8,441 nt of DNA, from assembly GCA_015485235.1 (NCBI GenBank), contig WFTX01000121.1:1-8441 (forward strand), written 5' to 3'. Under the pieces are notes generated by a model. It saw nothing but the letters and a program-made list of their open reading frames with translations. It did no database searches and was not told the origin of the DNA. The first letter of the stretch is position 1, and every line of letters begins with the position of its first letter. Below are positions 1-4,535 of the stretch, piece by piece. The position numbers were made by a program, and so were the translations under genes. The DNA comes from Nitrospirota bacterium (GTDB taxonomy: Bacteria; Nitrospirota; Thermodesulfovibrionia; Thermodesulfovibrionales; JdFR-85).

Positions 1-50
1 CATAAGATTTTCCGAAAAATGGGGGAACTTTGTGCAAGTAAGTCAACATC

Positions 51-223
51 CAGAGGATGTCCTATCGCTAATAAGACGGAAATTTTGACCCAACCAAGGC
101 TCGCTCCGTTCATCTTCTGAAACTCGCTACCGCTCAGACAGTCAGAAGATGCCCTTCGGGACACTCTGCATCGCCGGGGAGGGTACCCCAAAATTTCCGT
201 AAAATCGCTCATGACATCCTCTG
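51..223. repeat. Fold-back element A: long interrupted inverted repeat with internal hairpin
   Basis: The outer arms pair perfectly over 11 bp: 51-61 (CAGAGGATGTC) with 213-223 (GACATCCTCTG). After an unpaired 14/12-base internal loop, a second perfect stem of 12 bp joins 76-87 (ACGGAAATTTTG) to 189-200 (CAAAATTTCCGT). Nested inside is a perfect 10-bp hairpin, 111-120 (CATCTTCTGA) with 142-151 (TCAGAAGATG), loop 121-141. GGGG 176-179 could also pair with CCCC 186-189. The word TCGCT occurs four times (65-69, 101-105, 124-128, 205-209). Three nested stems are very unlikely by chance. This looks like a MITE-like or REP-like dispersed intergenic repeat, or a structured RNA; one window cannot decide. 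No transposase or family match is claimed. Confidence 0.75.
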
Positions 224-245
224 TATAGAGTAAAAGGGAGAGGGA

Positions 246-378
246 GGGTGCATGGGTATAGTAGTTTGAACGGCTTTAGCACACTGAAGCAGCCAGGAGG
301 GCTGCTTCAGTGTGCGACCTCGGAGAAGGCCCTGGATGGCCTTCGAGAATGATGTGAAAACTCTATACCCATGTGCCC
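246..378. repeat. Fold-back element B: inverted repeat enclosing two hairpins (three-way junction)
   Basis: The outer stem joins 251-261 (CATGGGTATAG) to 363-373 (CTATACCCATG), 11 bp perfect. As RNA it extends outward through two G-U pairs and three G-C pairs to 246/378. It extends inward, past a single bulged T at 262, by 263-267 (AGTTT) with 358-362 (AAACT). Inside sit a 16-bp perfect hairpin (279-315) and a second hairpin, 325-331 (GAAGGCC) with 338-344 (GGCCTTC), loop 332-337. Together these form a closed three-way junction. The element lies 22 bases right of element A. It could be a non-autonomous mobile repeat or a structured non-coding RNA. Nothing in it codes for a recognisable protein. 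Confidence 0.75.
279..315. repeat. Perfect 16-bp hairpin inside element B
   Basis: Arm 279-294 (GCACACTGAAGCAGCC) is the exact reverse complement of 300-315 (GGCTGCTTCAGTGTGC), with a 5-base loop AGGAG at 295-299. It is the strongest single secondary structure in the window. Neither side carries a T tract (the + strand continues GACCTCGG; the - strand continues TAAAGCCG), so it does not look like a standard intrinsic terminator. The loop AGGAG resembles a Shine-Dalgarno core, but no start codon follows at a useful distance. Confidence 0.85.
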
Positions 379-449
379 CTTATGAATTAGTCCACACGAA
401 TCAGGAAGTGTTGGAAATTTTTGGGGGAACTCTTGGCGGCCTGAAAGCA

Positions 450-479
450 TTGACAGCAGGGCACTTGGGGAGTTATCAT
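450..479 (+). promoter_or_regulatory. Probable sigma-70-type promoter for the lipoprotein-yebC operon
   Basis: TTGACA at 450-455 matches the -35 consensus perfectly. TATCAT at 474-479 matches five of six -10 positions, and the spacer is 18 bases. Transcription would be expected to begin about 7 bases after the -10 box, near 486-488, essentially at the ATG of the lipoprotein gene. The call rests on consensus match and position only. Confidence 0.6.
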
Positions 480-487
480 AATAGATC

Positions 488-1150
488 ATGTTTTTCAAAC
501 GGACCTTGTTACCGCTCCTCCCCATTGTGGCCATTATTCTATCCTGTGCCCCTGCGGTACAGAAGAAGGAGGCCGTTGAACAACCTCCGGAGAAACCCCT
601 CACCGTTGAGGAGCAGAGGGAGCAGGCCACCCAGGCCTTCACTGAGGTCCTTGACCTGGTCGAAAAAGTAGAGAAGAGATCCGATGCCGTTCCGGAGATG
701 GAGAAGCGGTATCTTGAGATCATCAGAAAATATCCTGACGCTCCCCTTGCCCAGGAAATACACTGGAGGCTCGTGGAGCTGTATCTGAGGGACTTTGATC
801 CTCCCCGTGTTGACGATGCCCTTGCCGTTTTCGACAGTTTCAAGAAACGCTATCCCGATTCTCCATTGAAGACAGCGATTGAGGATACTCTCACGCGCTT
901 TTATGCAGGAAAGGGGATGTGGGAGAGGTTGATTGAACTTCATTCCTACCGGATTGAGAAGTTCATCGAAACAGGCAAGATAGACAGCCCCTTCTTTCTG
1001 TTCATGTATGCCGAGGCCCTCAGGAACACGGGTGATACAGAGGAGGCGCTGAAGGGGTACAGGTGGGTGATAAAGACCTTTCCTGACTCTTCTATGGCTG
1101 ATATGGCGAACAGAAGGATAAAGCTGATAGAGGAAAACAAGGAGCGATAG
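488..1150 (+). CDS. TPR-like lipoprotein of unknown specific function
   Basis: The 220-residue protein begins with a lipoprotein signal: positive MFFKR, a hydrophobic stretch 7-18, and a lipobox ending ILSC with Cys20 as the predicted lipidated residue. This supports the ATG at 488 as the true start. A Pro/Glu-rich linker (about 25-50) follows. Then come amphipathic helices with TPR-like spacing, roughly 75-101, 111-143 and 169-215; each carries the KYPDAP / RYPDSP / TFPDSS pattern that ends helices in BamD- and YbgF-like repeats. It probably sits on the inner face of the outer membrane or the periplasmic face of the inner membrane as a protein-interaction scaffold. No clear ribosome-binding site precedes it (GGAG at 469-472 is 15 bases away), so it may be translated from a near-leaderless message. 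yebC starts 15 bases after its stop. No catalytic motif is seen, and family assignment beyond TPR-like is not possible here. Confidence 0.85.
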   Translation: MFFKRTLLPLLPIVAIILSCAPAVQKKEAVEQPPEKPLTVEEQREQATQAFTEVLDLVEKVEKRSDAVPEMEKRYLEIIRKYPDAPLAQEIHWRLVELYLRDFDPPRVDDALAVFDSFKKRYPDSPLKTAIEDTLTRFYAGKGMWERLIELHSYRIEKFIETGKIDSPFFLFMYAEALRNTGDTEEALKGYRWVIKTFPDSSMADMANRRIKLIEENKER

Positions 1151-1165
1151 AGATGGAGGAGTTCG

Positions 1166-1918
1166 ATGGCTGGACACTCTAAATGGGCACAGATCAAGCA
1201 CAAGAAGGCCCAGGTCGATGCCAAGCGGGGGAAGGTCTTTTCTAAGCTTGCCAAGGAGATCTCCGTTGCCGCGAGGCTGGGCGGCGGAGACCCGCAGATG
1301 AATCCCAGGCTCAGGACGGTGATCGAGAAGGCAAAGGAAGCGAACATGCCCCATGAGAACATTAAGAGGGCGATCCAGAAGGGAACGGGTGAGCTTCCTG
1401 GTATGGCTTATGAGGAGGTTGTGTACGAGGGGTACGGTCCCGGTGGAGTGGCGATCATGATAGAGGTCCTCACTGATAACAGGAACAGAACGGTGGCCGA
1501 GATCAGGCATCTTCTCGGGAAGCATGGTGGAAGCCTTGGTGAGTCGGGATGTGTCTCATGGATATTCGAAAAGAAGGGATATATCATAGTTCGCAAGGAG
1601 ACGATTGATGAAGATGCCCTGATGGATATAGCCCTTGAAGCTGGAGCGGAAGACCTGAAAAATGATCCTGCAGAGGACAGCTACGAAGTAATCACCTCAC
1701 CTGAGGATTTTCTGGACGTAAAGAATGCCCTTCTTGAAAGAGGAGTACAGATCGAGAGCGCTGATGTTACCATGATCCCGAAGTCCACGGTATCTTTGGA
1801 GGGCCCGGCAGCTGAACGGATGATGAAACTGATGGAAGTCCTTGAGGATCATGATGATATCCAGAATGTTTATGCAAATTTTGACATACCAGACGAAGTC
1901 ATGGCAGGTGCCGGTTAG
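1166..1918 (+). CDS. yebC: YebC/PmpR (TACO1) family protein
   Basis: The 250-residue product opens with the family signature MAGHSKWAQIKHKKAQ and continues with KRGKVFSKLAKEI (21-33), MPHENIKRAIQKGTGE (61-76), YEGYGPGGVAIMIE (87-100) and TDNRNRTVAEIR (103-114), all diagnostic. Its length matches the usual 240-250 residues and no key block is missing. GGAGG at 1155-1159, six bases before the ATG, fixes the start. Family members were first described as DNA-binding transcription regulators (PmpR). Bacterial YebC and mitochondrial TACO1 are now associated with helping ribosomes through difficult, proline-rich stretches; which role applies here cannot be read from the sequence. In many bacteria yebC lies next to ruvC. 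Here it sits between a lipoprotein gene and an HtrA protease gene instead. It ends in TAG 76 bases before the next start. Confidence 0.97.
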   Translation: MAGHSKWAQIKHKKAQVDAKRGKVFSKLAKEISVAARLGGGDPQMNPRLRTVIEKAKEANMPHENIKRAIQKGTGELPGMAYEEVVYEGYGPGGVAIMIEVLTDNRNRTVAEIRHLLGKHGGSLGESGCVSWIFEKKGYIIVRKETIDEDALMDIALEAGAEDLKNDPAEDSYEVITSPEDFLDVKNALLERGVQIESADVTMIPKSTVSLEGPAAERMMKLMEVLEDHDDIQNVYANFDIPDEVMAGAG

Positions 1919-1952
1919 TTGACATCTTCAGAGCCGGCCCCAGACTCCCGGA

Positions 1953-1959
1953 AAGGAGG
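1953..1959 (+). promoter_or_regulatory. Strong Shine-Dalgarno sequence without a matching standard start
   Basis: AAGGAGG is a near-perfect ribosome-binding site in the yebC-htrA gap. The assigned GTG start of the protease (1995) is 35 bases downstream, too far. The nearer GTG at 1981 runs into a stop at 1996. The only in-frame initiator-like codon at a useful distance is CTG at 1971, with an 11-base spacer. The site therefore puts the annotated start of the protease in doubt. Confidence 0.45.
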
Positions 1960-1994
1960 GGAGAGAGGCACTGAATCCCTGTGAATATCGGAAG

Positions 1995-3122
1995 GTGAAC
2001 TATTGCCAGGATATAAGGGGGGTTCCCAAAGGGGTTTCCAAGACTAAGGGGAGTACTGTCAGCAGTTTAAAGTTCCTCTGTTTTATCCTTCTTTTGGTGA
2101 TGATGTCTCTCTTCGTGCTTACTTCCCCGTCCTTCGGACTCACTGAAGAGGAAGAGATCAATATAAGGGTCTTCAGGGAGGCAAGCCCCTCGGTGGTAAA
2201 CATCACAACAACCACTTTCATCAGGGATTTCTTCTCCATATATCCCCAGAAGGGGGCAGGGTCCGGCTCAATTATCGATTCAAGTGGTTATATACTCACC
2301 AATTTTCACGTGATCGAAGATGCCTCAGAGATAAATGTTACCCTTTACGATGGCAGGAGGTTTCCTGCCAGGTTTGTAGGGGCGGATCCAGACAACGACA
2401 TAGCCATAATAAAGATAAAGCCTGACAAGAGGCTTAGGCCTCTCAAGCTCGGGGATTCCGATGAACTTCAAGTGGGGCAGAAGGTCTTTGCCATCGGAAA
2501 TCCCTTCGGGCTCAACTCTACCCTGACGACGGGGATAATCAGCGCACTGGGAAGGCCCCTTACGACAGAGACGGGAAGAAGAATCGACAATGTGATCCAG
2601 ACAGATGCCCCCATCAATCCCGGCAACTCCGGCGGCCCCCTGATAGATACAGGTGGCAGGATGATAGGAATTAACACAGCCATATTCTCCCCTTCAGGCG
2701 GGAATGTGGGTATAGGATTTGCGATACCCGTATCAGTGGTGAGGGAGATAGTTCCTGACCTTATCAAGTACGGCAAGGTCAGGAGACCCTGGCTCGGGAT
2801 CGTCGGGGTCCCGCTCTGGCCTGAACTTGCAAGGGCCCTTGAACTCCCTGTTGAAAGGGGTATCCTTGTATCAGAGGTGGACCCTGAGGGACCTGCAGCC
2901 CGGGCCGGTATCAGGGGTGGAAACCTCCCTGTCAGGATAAGTGGAACCCTTATCTATTTAGGTGGAGATGTAATTCTCGAGATCAACGGAAAGCCGGTGA
3001 ACTCCATGGATGACATAAAGAGGGCCCTCAGAGGGAAGAGGGAAGGCGAGAGGGTTAATATCCTGATATCCAGGGCGGGAAAAAGAAAGAAGATCAGGAT
3101 GAAAGTGAGGCTCAGGGGATGA
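1995..3122 (+). CDS. HtrA/Deg-family serine protease, one PDZ domain
   Basis: This is a trypsin-fold (S1C) envelope protease that degrades or senses misfolded exported proteins. A basic N-terminus is followed by a hydrophobic segment at about 24-43 ending TSPSFG, either a signal peptide or a membrane anchor. The catalytic triad is visible: His105 (TNFHVIEDA), Asp135 (DPDNDIAIIK) and Ser212 (NPGNSGGPL). A single PDZ domain spans about 262-371, so the layout is DegS/HtrA-like rather than DegP-like with two PDZ domains. The PDZ has a longer loop (AGIRGGN...YLGGDVILEING, about 304-331) than the compact GDVI form. At 375 residues it is normal for the type. The GTG start at 1995 has no well-spaced ribosome-binding site, and a CTG at 1971 would add eight residues. 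The stop TGA overlaps the glmU ATG (ATGA), which implies translational coupling. I cannot choose between degP, degQ and degS names. Confidence 0.95.
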   Translation: MNYCQDIRGVPKGVSKTKGSTVSSLKFLCFILLLVMMSLFVLTSPSFGLTEEEEINIRVFREASPSVVNITTTTFIRDFFSIYPQKGAGSGSIIDSSGYILTNFHVIEDASEINVTLYDGRRFPARFVGADPDNDIAIIKIKPDKRLRPLKLGDSDELQVGQKVFAIGNPFGLNSTLTTGIISALGRPLTTETGRRIDNVIQTDAPINPGNSGGPLIDTGGRMIGINTAIFSPSGGNVGIGFAIPVSVVREIVPDLIKYGKVRRPWLGIVGVPLWPELARALELPVERGILVSEVDPEGPAARAGIRGGNLPVRISGTLIYLGGDVILEINGKPVNSMDDIKRALRGKREGERVNILISRAGKRKKIRMKVRLRG

Positions 3123-4531
3123 GCCGGAGACTGGCGGCAGTCATACTGGCCGGGGGGGAAGGCACACGGATGAGGTCACGGCTTCCGAAGGTCCTCCACC
3201 GGCTCCTGGGACTACCCATGATTCATTATGTTGTTGAGGCCGTTACGTCTCTGGCCCCGGAGAAGGCTGTCGTTGTTGTGGGGAGAAAGTCCGGTAAGGC
3301 GATCAGGGAGGTCCTCTCAGGGGTGGATGGACTTGCCTTTGCCGTACAGAGAAGACCTCTCGGTACGGGGAATGCACTAAAGACCGGACTGAGTGCCCTG
3401 AAGGGGTTCAGGGGAGACCTCATTGTCCTGAATGGTGATACTCCGCTCATCAGGCCGGAGACGCTGAGGAAGCTCCTCAGCCGACACAGGCGGGGAAAGA
3501 ATGCCCTTACCATATGCTCTTTCACAACCACCGAACCGGGAGGATATGGAAGAATAATCCGGGACAGATCAGGCAAGGCTGTTGCCATCAGGGAGGAGAG
3601 AGACCTTTCCCGGGAGGAAAAATCAATAGATGAGGTAAACAGTGGGATATACCTTCTCAATGAGACGGTTTTCCCCTTGCTGGGGAAGATACGGAAGAAC
3701 CCGGCCAAGGGGGAGTATTATGTTACGGACCTCTTCGGGATTGTCCTCCGCAGCGGATTGAGAGCGGGAGTGCTGAAGATGGATGACGATGAGGAGTTTT
3801 CAGGAATCAATACAAAGAATGACCTTCTCAGGGTACAGTCCATACTGAGACAAAGAATAGTCCGGGGCTGGGTGGAAAGGGATGTATTCTTCATTGATGA
3901 AGAACGCGTTTATATACAGCCTTCGGTGAGGATCGGTCCGGGAACAACGATTTATCCCAATGTCTTCATGGAGGGGATCACCGTGATAGGGGAGGACTGC
4001 ATGATATTTCCGAATGTCAGAATCAGGGATTCCTGGATCGGTGATAACGTTGTAGTTAAGGACTCCTCTGTGATTGAAGATGCCGAGGTCCACGACAATG
4101 TTGAGGCAGGACCCTTTGCAAGGATCAGACCCGGCTCGATCCTTATGGAATCAGCCAGGATAGGCAACTTTGTTGAGATAAAGAAATCCGTCATTGGGGT
4201 TGGGACAAAGGCCCAGCACCTGAGTTACATAGGTGATGCCGAGATAGGAAGGGATGTAAATATAGGAGCGGGGACAATCACATGTAATTATGATGGGGTG
4301 AAGAAACACAGGACCGTGATAGAGGACGGTGTTTTCATAGGGAGTGACTCCCAGCTTGTTGCACCTGTCAGGATAGGAAAGGGTGCCTATGTAGGGGCCG
4401 GTTCCACCATTACGCGGGATGTCAGGCCTGAATCGCTTGCGCTCACAAGGTCCAGACAGAAAGAGATCAGGGGATGGACCAGGGAAAAGAGCAAAAAAGC
4501 GGGAAGGAAAAAAAGAAAGTCCGGAAGCTGA
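3119..4531 (+). CDS. glmU: GlmU: bifunctional GlcNAc-1-P uridyltransferase / GlcN-1-P acetyltransferase
   Basis: GlmU acetylates glucosamine-1-phosphate with acetyl-CoA and then joins the product to UTP, giving UDP-GlcNAc for cell-wall and lipopolysaccharide synthesis in the cytoplasm. The N-terminal nucleotidyltransferase half (about 1-235) shows LAGGEGTRMRSRLPKVLH (10-27), QRRPLGTGNA (77-86), NGDTPL with Asp107 (105-110), and GINTKNDL with Asn231. The C-terminal half (about 265-445) is a left-handed beta-helix of hexapeptide repeats. It carries KAQHLSYIGDAEIG, with His367 in the place of the acetyltransferase catalytic histidine, and NIGAGTITCNYDG (381-393). The 470 residues exceed the E. 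coli protein (456) because of a basic tail, about 455-470, rich in Lys/Arg. The ATG is fused to the protease stop as ATGA, with GAGG at 3107-3110 as ribosome-binding site. The stop lies four bases before glmS. Both active sites look intact. Confidence 0.98.
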   Translation: MSRRLAAVILAGGEGTRMRSRLPKVLHRLLGLPMIHYVVEAVTSLAPEKAVVVVGRKSGKAIREVLSGVDGLAFAVQRRPLGTGNALKTGLSALKGFRGDLIVLNGDTPLIRPETLRKLLSRHRRGKNALTICSFTTTEPGGYGRIIRDRSGKAVAIREERDLSREEKSIDEVNSGIYLLNETVFPLLGKIRKNPAKGEYYVTDLFGIVLRSGLRAGVLKMDDDEEFSGINTKNDLLRVQSILRQRIVRGWVERDVFFIDEERVYIQPSVRIGPGTTIYPNVFMEGITVIGEDCMIFPNVRIRDSWIGDNVVVKDSSVIEDAEVHDNVEAGPFARIRPGSILMESARIGNFVEIKKSVIGVGTKAQHLSYIGDAEIGRDVNIGAGTITCNYDGVKKHRTVIEDGVFIGSDSQLVAPVRIGKGAYVGAGSTITRDVRPESLALTRSRQKEIRGWTREKSKKAGRKKRKSGS

Positions 4532-4535
4532 GAGC

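Larger units (their letters stand above)
1..487. other. Non-coding region with two fold-back elements
   Basis: No credible gene is visible on either strand here; the open frames that enter it from the right are shadows of the lipoprotein gene. About half of the stretch is taken up by paired inverted repeats (51-223 and 246-378). It also contains a short AT-rich fold-back at 7-20, a 10-base direct repeat flanking both elements (20-29 and 422-431), and a promoter at its right end (450-479). No tRNA, rRNA or CRISPR array is visible. The gene to the left lies outside the window, so it is not known whether this is a divergent, convergent or co-directional intergenic space. Confidence 0.8.

Noticed and set aside
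279..330. Intrinsic terminator at the 16-bp hairpin
   Set aside because: There is no T tract after the stem on either strand.
312..671. Open frame of 119 codons on the + strand across element B into the lipoprotein gene
   Set aside because: It starts inside the 16-bp hairpin, overlaps the true gene in another frame, has no ribosome-binding site, and shows low-complexity Arg/Pro content.
307..843. Open frame of 178 codons on the - strand, overlapping element B and the lipoprotein gene
   Set aside because: It runs antisense through a well-supported lipoprotein gene and ends in the repeat hairpin. The translation is Ser/Arg-rich and has no recognisable domain.
539..1525. Long open frame of 328 codons on the - strand
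   Set aside because: It is antisense to both the lipoprotein and yebC, each supported by motifs. It is a shadow of their codon pattern.
1919..1947. Promoter before the protease gene, suggested by TTGACA at 1919-1924
   Set aside because: No -10-like hexamer lies 16-19 bases downstream; that stretch is GC-rich.
4419..4535. Upstream extension of the GlmS reading frame
   Set aside because: GlmS needs its catalytic cysteine at position 2. The extension lies inside glmU and would add 39 unrelated residues.
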